Shown here: positions 1 through 7,490 of the stretch, one piece after another | Numbering within the stretch: the first letter of the stretch is position 1 | How the letters are laid out: every line of letters starts with the position of its first letter | DNA from: Streptomyces sp. NRRL F-5630 | GTDB taxonomy: Bacteria; Actinomycetota; Actinomycetes; Streptomycetales; Streptomycetaceae | Direction of reading: 5' to 3' | Length of the DNA stretch: 44,188 nt | Assembly: GCF_000719475.1 (NCBI RefSeq) | Contig: NZ_JOGO01000093.1 | Coordinates: forward strand, 1 to 44,188 | Made by a program: the position numbers and the translations under genes | Notes under the pieces: model-generated | The model's database searches: none | What the model was told of the DNA's origin: nothing | What the model saw: only the letters and a program-made list of their open reading frames with translations

Positions 1-52
1 CCCGGTCCCCGCGGGGGCCCTCCCACCCCCCTGCCGCTTCCCCCCTCCCCCC

Positions 53-149
53 CCCCGCCCTGCTCGCCCATCGCCCCCGCCGCGCCCGCCGCGCCCGGGG
101 GACGGTGGCTGTGGGGGCGGGTCGGGCGCGATGGGCGAGCAGGGCGGGG
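53..149. repeat. 22-bp perfect inverted repeat, 53-nt spacer
   Basis: Bases 53-74 are the exact reverse complement of 128-149. The spacer is almost pure G+C and can pair further next to the arms. It could form a long stem as a bidirectional terminator, or be a remnant of an inverted duplication. No gene is attached to it inside the window. Confidence 0.75.
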
Positions 150-282
150 CGGGGCAGGGGGAACGCGGCAGGGCGGTGGACGCGCACCGGCGGTAACGGG
201 CCCGGGTACAGCGGGACCGGCCGGTCGCTCGTACGGGCGGGGCGGCGGCGCGCCGAACCGTACGAGCCGCCCGGCCCTGCCC

Positions 283-311
283 GGGCCCCGGACGGACCGC
301 GTCCGGGGCCC
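283..311. terminator. 12-bp stem, 5-nt loop hairpin
   Basis: Bases 283-294 pair perfectly with 300-311 around the loop gaccg. No U-run follows, as is common for Streptomyces intrinsic terminators. It may end a gene entering from the left of the window. Confidence 0.5.
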
Positions 312-351
312 CGCGGTGGGGCCGAGCGCCGTCCTCCGCGCGGCGGACGGC

Positions 352-401
352 GGTACGGCTGCGGGCGGGGCCCGTCGTGGGGTCCCGCCCGCAGCCGTAC
401 C
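352..401 (-). terminator. Terminator of the acyl-CoA carboxylase alpha gene
   Basis: An 18-bp perfect stem (352-369 with 384-401) with a 14-nt loop lies 23 bases beyond the stop codon of the carboxylase gene. Position and strength make it the likely transcription terminator, and it could act in both directions. Confidence 0.7.
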
Positions 402-423
402 ACCGCGCTCGGCGGCCTCCGGG

Positions 424-2193
424 TCAGTCCTTGATCTCGCAGATGACCGTGCCGGAGCTGAGCGAGGCGCCGACCGCGACGTCCAGGCCCTTGACCGTCC
501 CGGAGCGGTGGGCCGTCAGGGGCTGCTCCATCTTCATGGCCTCCAGGACCACGATCAGGTCGCCCTCCGCGACCTGCTGGCCCTCCTCGACGGCGACCTT
601 CACGATCGTGCCCTGCATCGGCGAGGCGAGCGTGTCGCCCGAGGCGGCCGGGCCGCTCTTGCGGGCCGCGCGGCGCTTCGGCTTGGCGCCCGCCGCCAGG
701 CCCGTACGGGCGAGGGACATGCCGAGGCGGGCCGGGAGGGAGACCTCCAGGCGCTTGCCGCCGACCTCGACGACGATGTTCTCGCGGTCCTCGTCGTCGG
801 CGGAGCCGTCCGCCGGGGCGGCGAAGGGCTTGATCTCGTTGACGAACTCGGTCTCGATCCACCGGGTGTGGATCGTGAACGGGTCCGTGGAGCCGGTCAG
901 TTCGGGGGCGAAGGCCGGGTCCTCGACCACGGCGCGGTGGAAGGGGATCGCCGTCGCCATGCCCTCGACGCGGAAGTCAGCGAGGGCGCGCGCGGAGCGC
1001 TCCAGGGCCTCCTTGCGGGTACGGCCCGTGACGATCAGCTTGGCGAGCAGCGAGTCCCACGCCGGGCCGATGACCGTGCCCGACTCGACCCCCGCGTCCA
1101 GGCGCACGCCCGGACCGCTCGGCGGCGCGAAGGTCGTGACCGTGCCGGGGGCGGGCAGGAAGCCGCGCCCCGGGTCCTCGCCGTTGATGCGGAACTCGAA
1201 GGAGTGGCCGCGCAGTTCGGGGTCGCCGTAGCCCAGCTCCTCGCCGTCGGCGATGCGGAACATCTCGCGCACGAGGTCGATGCCAGCGACCTCCTCGGTC
1301 ACCGGGTGCTCGACCTGGAGGCGCGTGTTGACCTCCAGGAAGGAGATCGTGCCGTCGTTGCCGACCAGGAACTCGACGGTCCCGGCGCCGACGTAACCGG
1401 CCTCCTTGAGGATCGCCTTCGACGCGCGGTACAGCTCGGCGACCTGGGCCTCGCTCAGGAACGGCGCGGGCGCCTCCTCGACGAGCTTCTGGTGGCGGCG
1501 CTGGAGCGAGCAGTCGCGGGTCGAGACGACGACGACGTTGCCGTGCTGGTCGGCGAGGCACTGGGTCTCGACGTGCCGGGGGCGGTCGAGGTAGCGCTCG
1601 ACGAAGCACTCGCCGCGCCCGAAGGACACGACCGCCTCGCGCACCGCCGAGTCGTACAGCTCGGGGACCTCTTCGAGCGTGCGGGCGACCTTGAGGCCGC
1701 GACCGCCGCCACCGAAGGCCGCCTTGATCGCGATGGGGAGCCCGTGCTCCCGCGCGAAGGCCACGACCTCATCGGCGCCCGAGACCGGGTCGGGCGTGCC
1801 CGCGACGAGCGGCGCACCGGCGCGCTGCGCGATGTGACGCGCGGCGACCTTGTCGCCGAGGTCGCGGATCGCGGCGGGGGGCGGGCCGATCCAGGTCAGC
1901 CCGGCGTCGAGGACGGCCTGGGCGAACTCGGCGTTCTCGGAGAGGAAGCCGTACCCCGGGTGCACGGCGTCCGCGCCGGACTCGGCGGCGGCGTGCAGCA
2001 CCTTCGCGATGTCGAGGTAGCTCGTCGCGGGCGTGTCACCGCCCAGCGCGTACGCCTCGTCGGCCGCCCGCACGTGAGGCGCGTCCCGGTCCGGCTCCGC
2101 GTACACCGCTACGCTGCCGATGCCCGCGTCGCGGCAGGCCCGGGCGACCCGGACGGCGATTTCACCGCGGTTGGCGATGAGCACCTTGCGCAC
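424..2193 (-). CDS. accA2: Acyl-CoA (acetyl/propionyl) carboxylase alpha chain: biotin carboxylase + BCCP
   Basis: A 589-aa fusion of biotin carboxylase and biotin carboxyl carrier protein. It carboxylates its own biotin with ATP and bicarbonate and hands CO2 to a beta subunit to make malonyl- or methylmalonyl-CoA. Seen directly: the N-terminal [14 protein letters not shown], a glycine-rich ATP-grasp loop ([12 protein letters not shown]), the active-site stretch [12 protein letters not shown], and a C-terminal lipoyl-type domain with EAMKM whose lysine, about residue 554, is biotinylated. I chose the GTG at 2193 because AGGGAG precedes it and the family N-terminus begins there; the longer frame upstream is not conserved-looking. 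A -10-like TAAACT lies upstream at 2257-2262. The beta and epsilon subunit genes known near homologues are not in this window, although the biotin ligase gene is close by. The symbol follows S. coelicolor usage from memory. Confidence 0.93.
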   Translation of the reverse strand: MRKVLIANRGEIAVRVARACRDAGIGSVAVYAEPDRDAPHVRAADEAYALGGDTPATSYLDIAKVLHAAAESGADAVHPGYGFLSENAEFAQAVLDAGLTWIGPPPAAIRDLGDKVAARHIAQRAGAPLVAGTPDPVSGADEVVAFAREHGLPIAIKAAFGGGGRGLKVARTLEEVPELYDSAVREAVVSFGRGECFVERYLDRPRHVETQCLADQHGNVVVVSTRDCSLQRRHQKLVEEAPAPFLSEAQVAELYRASKAILKEAGYVGAGTVEFLVGNDGTISFLEVNTRLQVEHPVTEEVAGIDLVREMFRIADGEELGYGDPELRGHSFEFRINGEDPGRGFLPAPGTVTTFAPPSGPGVRLDAGVESGTVIGPAWDSLLAKLIVTGRTRKEALERSARALADFRVEGMATAIPFHRAVVEDPAFAPELTGSTDPFTIHTRWIETEFVNEIKPFAAPADGSADDEDRENIVVEVGGKRLEVSLPARLGMSLARTGLAAGAKPKRRAARKSGPAASGDTLASPMQGTIVKVAVEEGQQVAEGDLIVVLEAMKMEQPLTAHRSGTVKGLDVAVGASLSSGTVICEIKD

Positions 2194-2593
2194 GATGGCT
2201 CCCTTTTCTCGCTCTTCGTCCCTGGGGGCGGGCCCCGACGCGTACGAACACGCCGAGTTTAGGGACAGCCGACACGAGGCGCCGGAGGCGGCCCGGTGGT
2301 GAGTTTGCCCACACCAGCCGCCCCGCGACCCCAGGCGAACGGACGAAAGTCCATGTACAGGGCCCTGAACCACTTCAGCGTAGCCCTGCCCGAGGGGCGG
2401 GGTCTCTGTCCGCCCGTGCCGCGAGGGGCGGGGTTTCTTTGTGGGGATTCGACTAAAGAGGGCGGGATTCTTTGCGCCTCGGCCGGGCCGGTGTCTCGCG
2501 CGGACCCTTGCCGGGCCGCCTACTCGTCAGTAGCGTGCGCGAGAGCCATGCGTACCCCCGGTAACAGTGGTTGCGGGGGCGGAACGGAAGCGG
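2194..2593. other. Divergent intergenic region with a three-copy direct repeat
   Basis: This gap between the carboxylase gene and the small membrane gene should hold both promoters. Three related copies of GAGGGGCGGGGTYTCT lie at 2392-2408, 2423-2441 and 2458-2474, spaced 31 and 35 bp apart. No coding frame here looks real. Confidence 0.5.
2392..2474. repeat. Three-copy direct repeat GAGGGGCGGGGTYTCT
   Basis: The copies are GAGGGGCGGGGTCTCTG, GAGGGGCGGGGTTTCTTTG and GAGGGCGGGATTCTTTG. The copies diverge and the spacing is irregular, which resembles repeated protein-binding sites more than a recent duplication. They sit about 120-200 bp upstream of the small membrane gene. Confidence 0.6.
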
Positions 2594-3037
2594 GTGCCGA
2601 GGATGACGCGGACCGTGGCGGCCTGGGTGACGGGCTGCGTCCTGTTGCTGGAGACCTTCGGGATCATCCTGCTCTGCCTCACGCTCGGCGCCGTCGTCGG
2701 CGACCAGTCCATGTCCCTGGCGGGCACCGACCCGGACGCCGTCGTCACCGGCTCGTACGTCCTCGCCGTCGTCGCCGGGCTCTTCCTCTGCGCCTGCGCC
2801 GTCGTCGCCCTGCGCTGCGCGGTGCGCCGCCACGCCCCCGGGCGCACGGGCCGAGTCCTGCTGATCGTCGCCGCCGTCGTGCACGGCCTGCTCGCGGCGG
2901 TCTCCCTGGCGCTCCTCGGACTCGCCGCCTTCCTCGGCCTGCTCGTCGTCCTCGCGCTGCTCGTCCTCATCCTGGTGAGCCCGGACGCCGCGCCCGCGCC
3001 CCCGCACGCCGAGGTCAGTCCTTCCACAACTCCGTGA
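2594..3037 (+). CDS. Small multi-pass membrane protein of unknown function
   Basis: About 147 aa with three or four hydrophobic segments: an N-terminal helix ([19 protein letters not shown]), one around [17 protein letters not shown], and one or two in the C-terminal third rich in Leu/Val/Ala. The tail is Ala/Pro-rich. I do not recognise a named family. The start is uncertain: GTG at 2594 has GGAAG upstream, whereas ATG at 2603 has no usable spacing. The last 23 bases overlap the 3' end of the convergent maf gene, so the two transcripts are mutually antisense there. Its place between the carboxylase gene and maf matches the position of a hypothetical gene in related Streptomyces, from memory. 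Confidence 0.7.
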   Translation: MPRMTRTVAAWVTGCVLLLETFGIILLCLTLGAVVGDQSMSLAGTDPDAVVTGSYVLAVVAGLFLCACAVVALRCAVRRHAPGRTGRVLLIVAAVVHGLLAAVSLALLGLAAFLGLLVVLALLVLILVSPDAAPAPPHAEVSPSTTP

Positions 3038-3644
3038 TGGCCACGCCCAGTTCGCGCAGCAGCGCGCGCAGGGTGGGCAAGGAGAGGCCGAGCACGTTGC
3101 CGTGGTCGCCCTCGATGCCGTCCACGAACGGGGCCGAACGCCCGTCGAGCGTGAACGCCCCCGCCACGTACAGCGGTTCACCGCTCGCCACGTACGCGGC
3201 GATCTCCGCGTCGTCCGGCGTCCCGAACCGCACCGTCGTCGACGCGGTCACCGAGGCGCGCGCACCCGAGCCGGTGTCGATCACGCAGTGCCCGGTACGG
3301 AGCACCCCGGCCCGCCCGCGCATCGCCTTCCACCGCGCCGCGGCCTCCTCGGCGTCGGCGGGCTTCCCGTACGCGACGCCGTCGAGGTCGAGCACCGAGT
3401 CGCAGCCGACCACGAGCGCGCCCTTCGCGTCCTCGCGCGCGGCGACCACCGCCGCCTTCGCCTCGGCGAGCACGAGCGCCAGCTCACCCGGCGTCGGCGC
3501 GCTGATCGCCTCCTCGTCCACGCCGCTCACGATCACCTCGGGATCGAGTCCGGCCTGGCGCAGCAGGCCGAGCCGCGCGGGGGACTGCGAGGCGAGGACG
3601 AGACGGCGGCGGGGAGCGGGGGAGTGCGAACCGAGTGCGGGCAT
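3015..3644 (-). CDS. maf: Maf-family nucleoside triphosphate pyrophosphatase
   Basis: A 209-aa Maf/Ham1-fold pyrophosphatase, a house-cleaning enzyme that hydrolyses non-canonical or modified NTPs to the monophosphate and PPi. Seen: the N-terminal substrate loop [18 protein letters not shown], the acidic SGVDEE motif, KAAVVAAR, the strand [12 protein letters not shown] with the catalytic Asp, and [10 protein letters not shown]. The length fits the family. ATG at 3644 is chosen because the conserved strand follows a short Ala/Pro leader. It lies 32 bases downstream of the MmpB-like gene on the same strand, so the two may be co-transcribed. The 3' end overlaps the convergent membrane gene. Confidence 0.93.
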   Translation of the reverse strand: MPALGSHSPAPRRRLVLASQSPARLGLLRQAGLDPEVIVSGVDEEAISAPTPGELALVLAEAKAAVVAAREDAKGALVVGCDSVLDLDGVAYGKPADAEEAAARWKAMRGRAGVLRTGHCVIDTGSGARASVTASTTVRFGTPDDAEIAAYVASGEPLYVAGAFTLDGRSAPFVDGIEGDHGNVLGLSLPTLRALLRELGVAITELWKD

Positions 3645-3676
3645 GGGAGTGATCGTAGGCGGTACGCCGTGCGCCC

Positions 3677-3817
3677 TCACACGTATCCGCCGAGCCCGAG
3701 GAGCAGCATCGCGAGCACCATGACGCACGCGAGGAGCACACCCGCGCGGTGCAGCTTCTTCTGCGCCGCGCGCCACTCCTCGGGCGGCTCGTGTTGATCC
3801 CGGTCCGACCACAGCAT
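3677..3817 (-). CDS. mmpB: Small single-pass membrane protein, MmpB-like
   Basis: A 46-aa protein: a polar, charged N-terminal half ([20 protein letters not shown]) then one hydrophobic helix ([18 protein letters not shown]) ending at the C-terminus, so it is a one-pass membrane protein. Its size, composition and position immediately upstream of maf match what I recall of the Streptomyces MmpB family of small membrane proteins linked to morphogenesis. The name is recalled, not derived from this sequence. ATG at 3817 is the only start giving a compact protein; GGAA precedes it. A homologue search with the 46 residues would settle it. Confidence 0.65.
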   Translation of the reverse strand: MLWSDRDQHEPPEEWRAAQKKLHRAGVLLACVMVLAMLLLGLGGYV

Positions 3818-3990
3818 GGGTTCCAGGCTGCGACCGCCGGGGTGCCGCGCGCCTGAGTACGCATACCTAAGAGGACGGCGGCGGGGCGCGTGCGCCGGGG
3901 GAGGGGCCGGGTGGCCCGCGACGCGCCCCGGGGCCGGGCGAACGCGGTGGGCCGGGCGGGGAGGCCCTCGGAGCGTGGTGGGGTAGGGGC

Positions 3991-4860
3991 ATGAGCAACC
4001 CGTACTCCGATCTCGACCGCCCCCCGCTGCACGCCACCGCGCTGCGCCGCGCACTCCTGCGGCCCGGCGGGCTGTGGACCGCGCTCGATGTCGTGCCCCG
4101 TACCGGCTCGACCAACACCGACCTGCGCGAACGCTCCGCCGGCACCCCCGAGGGCACGGTCCTCGTCGCCGAGGAGCAGACGGGCGCCCGGGGCAGGCTC
4201 GACCGCCGCTGGAGCGCCCCGCCGCGCTCCGGGCTCTTCTTCTCCGTCCTGCTGCGCCCCGAGGTCCCGCCCGCGCGGCTCGGCTGGCTGCCCCTCCTCG
4301 CCGGAGTCGCCCTCGCCACCGCCCTCTCGCGCGCCGCCGGAGTCGACACGGCCCTCAAATGGCCCAACGACCTCCTCCTCACCATCGACGGAGGCGAGCG
4401 CAAGGCGGCCGGCATCCTCGCCGAGGCCACGCAGGACGGCGCCGTCGTCCTCGGCATCGGCCTCAACGTGTCGCTGCGCGCCGACGAGCTGCCGGTCCCG
4501 ACCGCCGGTTCCCTCGCCCTCGCCCACGCCCTCACGCTCGACCGCGACCCGCTGCTCCGCGCGGTCCTGCGCTCGCTCGCCGACTGGTACGGGCGCTGGC
4601 AGGAGGCGGACGGGGACCCGGCCGCCTGCGGACTCCAGGCCGCCTACGCGGCGGGGTGCTCCACGCTCGGGCGGCGGGTGCGGGCGGAGCTGCCGGGGGG
4701 CGGCGAGCTGGTCGGGGAGGCCGTCGCGCTCGACGGGGACGGCCGGCTCGTCCTTCTGACCCCGGGGGGCGCACAGGAGGCCGTGGGGGCGGGGGACATC
4801 GTCCATCTGCGCCCCGCCCCGCACCCGGAGGAACGACAGGGCGGCTCGGGCGGCGAGTGA
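3991..4860 (+). CDS. birA: Biotin--[acetyl-CoA carboxylase] ligase
   Basis: A 289-aa class I (mono-functional) biotin protein ligase; it has no N-terminal helix-turn-helix, so it is not expected to repress transcription. It makes biotinyl-AMP and transfers biotin to the BCCP lysine of acyl-CoA carboxylases. Seen: TGSTNTDL near residues 38-45, the nucleotide loop EEQTGARGRLDRRW (61-74), KWPNDLL, RKAAGILAE and a C-terminal SH3-like part (ELVGEAVALDGDGRLVL). The loop carries Asp where many homologues have Gly (GRGRxGR). GTAGGGG precedes the ATG. Its obvious in-window substrate is the carboxylase alpha chain encoded on the other strand. Confidence 0.93.
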   Translation: MSNPYSDLDRPPLHATALRRALLRPGGLWTALDVVPRTGSTNTDLRERSAGTPEGTVLVAEEQTGARGRLDRRWSAPPRSGLFFSVLLRPEVPPARLGWLPLLAGVALATALSRAAGVDTALKWPNDLLLTIDGGERKAAGILAEATQDGAVVLGIGLNVSLRADELPVPTAGSLALAHALTLDRDPLLRAVLRSLADWYGRWQEADGDPAACGLQAAYAAGCSTLGRRVRAELPGGGELVGEAVALDGDGRLVLLTPGGAQEAVGAGDIVHLRPAPHPEERQGGSGGE

Positions 4861-4933
4861 GCCAGGGCACACCTGCCGTATCGTGGAGCGCGGTCGTGGC
4901 GTTGGCCCGCGGCAGAGGGGAAGGGCGCAGGCA

Positions 4934-6394
4934 GTGACCGTCGACGACACCGGTTCGGGCGAGGGTGGCTCGGCCTCACCGGGCGGCGAACGGCGCGCCC
5001 CGGAGGGGGCGGGCGACTCCGCCGGCACCCCTCCCGCACCCAACGACGCCGACCCCGACCCCGCACCGGAGCCGGGCGCGGCGGCCCCGGGCGGCTCCGG
5101 CCGCCCCGAGGATCGTCCCGAAGGCTCCGGTCACCCCGACGGCCCCGAGGGCTCAAACGGCTCGCTCGGCTCCGAGGGCGTGGACGGCTCGGAGCGGTCC
5201 GAGGACCCCGGCGGCTCCGGGCGCGAGCACCTCGTCGAGTGGACGCGGGACCGCGCGGTGGACCGGGGCGAGCACGAGCGCGCCGACCACGCCCCCTCCG
5301 TCCCCGGCGCCCCCCGCGACGAGCCGCCCGAGGACGACCCCCTCGCACTGCGCCTCGAAACCCTCATCCTCGGTGCCGAGCGCCGCTATACCCCTTTCCA
5401 GGCCGCCCGGACCGCCGGTGTCTCGATGGAGCTGGCCTCGCGTTTCTGGCGGGCCATGGGCTTCGCCGACATAAACCAGGCCAAGGCGCTCACCGAGGCC
5501 GATGTCCTCGCCCTGCGCCGCCTCGCCGGTCTCGTCGAGGCCGGGCTGCTCAGCGAGGCGATGGCGGTCCAGGTCGCCCGCTCCACCGGGCAGACCACGG
5601 CGCGGCTCGCCGAGTGGCAGATCGACTCCTTCCTCGAAGGGCTCACCGAGCCGCCCGAGCCCGGGATGACCCGTACCGAGGTCACGTATCCGCTGATGGA
5701 ACTGCTCCTGCCCGAGCTGGAGGAGTTCCTCGTCTACGTGTGGCGGCGCCAGCTCGCGGCGGCGACCGGCCGGGTCGTGCAGGTCAGCGACGACGAGGAG
5801 ATGGTCGACCGCAGGCTCGCCATCGGCTTCGCCGACCTCGTGGGCTTCACGCGCCTCACGCGCCGCATGGAGGAGGAAGAGGTCGGCGAACTCGTCGAGG
5901 CGTTCGAGACCACCTCGGCCGACCTCGTCGCGGCCCGTGGCGGGCGCCTCGTCAAGACCCTCGGCGACGAGGTGCTCTTCGCCGCCGACGACGCCGGGGT
6001 GGCCGCCGAGATCGCGCTGCGCCTCATCGAGACCCTCTCGGGCGACGAGACGATGCCCGAACTCCGCGTCGGCATCGCCTTCGGCACCGTCGCGACCCGG
6101 ATGGGCGACGTCTTCGGCACGACGGTGAACCTCGCGTCCCGGCTCACCTCGATAGCGCCACGGGACGCCGTCCTCGTCGACTCCGCCTTCGCCGAGGAAC
6201 TCATCCGCACCGGCGAGGCCCCCGTCTCCGAAACGGCCGCGGCCGAGGAGACGGACCGCGCGGCGAAGGAGGGCGAGCCGCCCCCCGCCTACCGCTTCGC
6301 CCTCCAGCCCATGTGGCAGCGCCCGGTCCGCGGCCTCGGCGTCGTCGAACCGTGGCTGCTGACGCGGCGCGCCCCGAAGGAAGACGAGGACTGA
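4934..6394 (+). CDS. cya: Class III adenylate cyclase with N-terminal regulatory domain
   Basis: About 486 aa and predicted soluble; makes cAMP from ATP. Residues ~1-135 are a disordered Gly/Ser/Pro/Glu-rich leader. Next comes a helical regulatory domain (LETLILGAERRYTPFQAAR onward) resembling the autoinhibitory pH-sensing domain of mycobacterial Rv1264-type cyclases. The catalytic domain has the first metal Asp in GFADLVGFT (~300), the second in KTLGDEV (~344), and the transition-state Asn/Arg in TTVNLASRL (~400). All expected catalytic residues appear present. GTG at 4934, just after a GGGAAGGG-type site, is preferred to an upstream ATG. In Streptomyces, cAMP from this cyclase family influences germination and antibiotic production (established for S. 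coelicolor cya; applied here by homology). Confidence 0.92.
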   Translation: MTVDDTGSGEGGSASPGGERRAPEGAGDSAGTPPAPNDADPDPAPEPGAAAPGGSGRPEDRPEGSGHPDGPEGSNGSLGSEGVDGSERSEDPGGSGREHLVEWTRDRAVDRGEHERADHAPSVPGAPRDEPPEDDPLALRLETLILGAERRYTPFQAARTAGVSMELASRFWRAMGFADINQAKALTEADVLALRRLAGLVEAGLLSEAMAVQVARSTGQTTARLAEWQIDSFLEGLTEPPEPGMTRTEVTYPLMELLLPELEEFLVYVWRRQLAAATGRVVQVSDDEEMVDRRLAIGFADLVGFTRLTRRMEEEEVGELVEAFETTSADLVAARGGRLVKTLGDEVLFAADDAGVAAEIALRLIETLSGDETMPELRVGIAFGTVATRMGDVFGTTVNLASRLTSIAPRDAVLVDSAFAEELIRTGEAPVSETAAAEETDRAAKEGEPPPAYRFALQPMWQRPVRGLGVVEPWLLTRRAPKEDED

Positions 6395-6494
6395 CCCGGC
6401 GGGGCACGGGTGCGGGTGCGCGCTCGCGTGGCCGGGCGCGCGAGACGGCGACCGGCGAGGCGCCCGGCGCGTACCCGCCGAAGACCCCGGTGAA

Positions 6495-6506
6495 TAACGC
6501 TCGTTA
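6495..6506. promoter_or_regulatory. Palindrome TAACGCTCGTTA upstream of enoyl-CoA hydratase
   Basis: A perfect 5-bp inverted repeat with a 2-bp spacer, 50 bp before the GTG start, in an unusually AT-rich patch that also holds the -10-like TTAACAT. Form and place suggest an operator for a TetR-type regulator of fatty-acid or branched-chain catabolism (inference). Confidence 0.45.
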
Positions 6507-6555
6507 ACATCGGCGGGGACCGCAGTCGGGAGACACACCGAGACCGGAGGCCGCC

Positions 6556-7380
6556 GTGCCCGTCACCGCAGAGAACCCCGAAGTCCCCGCCGAGCGCCGC
6601 TACGGCAGTGACATCCTCGTCCGCCGGCACGGCCACGTCGCCGAACTCGTGCTGGACCGGCCGCGGGCGCTCAACGCCGTCGCGACCGCAACCGCCGAGG
6701 CACTCCGTGCGGCCTGCGGGGACCTCGCCGACGATCGCGCGGTGCGGGCGGTCGTGCTCACCTCGTCCGCCGAGCGGGCCTTCTGCGTGGGCGCCGACCT
6801 CAAGGAGCGCAACTCCCTCAGCGACGCGGAGCTGATGCGGCAGCGCCCCGTGACCCGCGCCGCGTACACCGCCGTGCTCGACCTGCCGGTGCCCGCCGTC
6901 GCCGCCGTGCACGGCTTCGCGCTGGGCGGCGGTTACGAGATCGCCCTCGCCTGCGACCTGATCGTGGCGGACCCGAGCGCCGTCGTGGGCCTGCCCGAGG
7001 TCTCCGTGGGCGTCATCCCGGGCGGCGGCGGCACGCAACTGCTACCGCGCCGCGTCGGCGCCGCCCGCGCCGCCGAACTCGTCTTCACGGCGCGCCGCGT
7101 CCCGGCCGCCGAGGCGAAGGACCTGGGCCTGATCGACGTCCTGGTGGGGGAGGGCGAGGACCGTACGGAAGCCCTCGCGCTCGGCGCCCGCATCGCGGCC
7201 CACTCCCCCCACGGCCTCCGCGCCGCCAAGCGCGCCCTGCGCCTCGGGCAGGGGCTCGACCTCCGGGCGGGCCTGGAGGTCGAGGACGCCGCCTGGCGCT
7301 CGGTCGCCACGTCCGGGGACCGCGCGGAGGGGGTGGCGGCCTTCAACGAGAAGCGGAAGCCGCAGTGGCCGCAGGAGTGA
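6556..7380 (+). CDS. Enoyl-CoA hydratase/isomerase (crotonase family)
   Basis: A 274-aa crotonase-fold enzyme that hydrates enoyl-CoA thioesters in fatty-acid or branched-chain amino-acid breakdown. Seen: the oxyanion-hole segments AFCVGADLKE and HGFALGGGYEIALACD, and PEVSVGVIPGGGGTQ. Both glutamates used by true hydratases (in GGGYE and LPE) are present, which favours hydratase over isomerase. The exact substrate cannot be told; a methylglutaconyl-CoA or short-chain hydratase is possible. The GTG start has a textbook GGAGG five bases upstream. It follows the cyclase gene by about 160 bp with its own likely promoter and a palindrome. Confidence 0.9.
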   Translation: MPVTAENPEVPAERRYGSDILVRRHGHVAELVLDRPRALNAVATATAEALRAACGDLADDRAVRAVVLTSSAERAFCVGADLKERNSLSDAELMRQRPVTRAAYTAVLDLPVPAVAAVHGFALGGGYEIALACDLIVADPSAVVGLPEVSVGVIPGGGGTQLLPRRVGAARAAELVFTARRVPAAEAKDLGLIDVLVGEGEDRTEALALGARIAAHSPHGLRAAKRALRLGQGLDLRAGLEVEDAAWRSVATSGDRAEGVAAFNEKRKPQWPQE

Positions 7381-7490
7381 GGACAGCGGGAGGGAGGGGG
7401 ACCGCCCGGCCGCCCCGAGACCGCTCCGCGTGTTCACTCTCCGTAGTCGCTCATCCGGCAGACCCCTCGTCACCTGCCTAAAGTGGCCGA

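Larger units (their letters stand above)
1..423. other. Gene-free left edge with stacked inverted repeats
   Basis: I see no credible gene here; the open frames are low-complexity Arg/Gly/Pro shadows. Three nested structures stand out: a 22-bp perfect inverted repeat (53-74 with 128-149), a 12-bp hairpin with a 5-nt loop (283-311) and an 18-bp hairpin just past the carboxylase stop codon (352-401). The area probably separates the carboxylase gene from whatever lies to the left of the window. Confidence 0.6.

Noticed and set aside
316..2262. Long + strand frame opposite the carboxylase gene
   Set aside because: It is the GC-driven antisense shadow of a clearly conserved enzyme; its translation is Arg/Gly/Val-rich with no domain.
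3484..5043. 519-codon minus frame across birA and the cyclase start
   Set aside because: It overlaps recognised genes on the other strand, has low-complexity composition and shows no motif.
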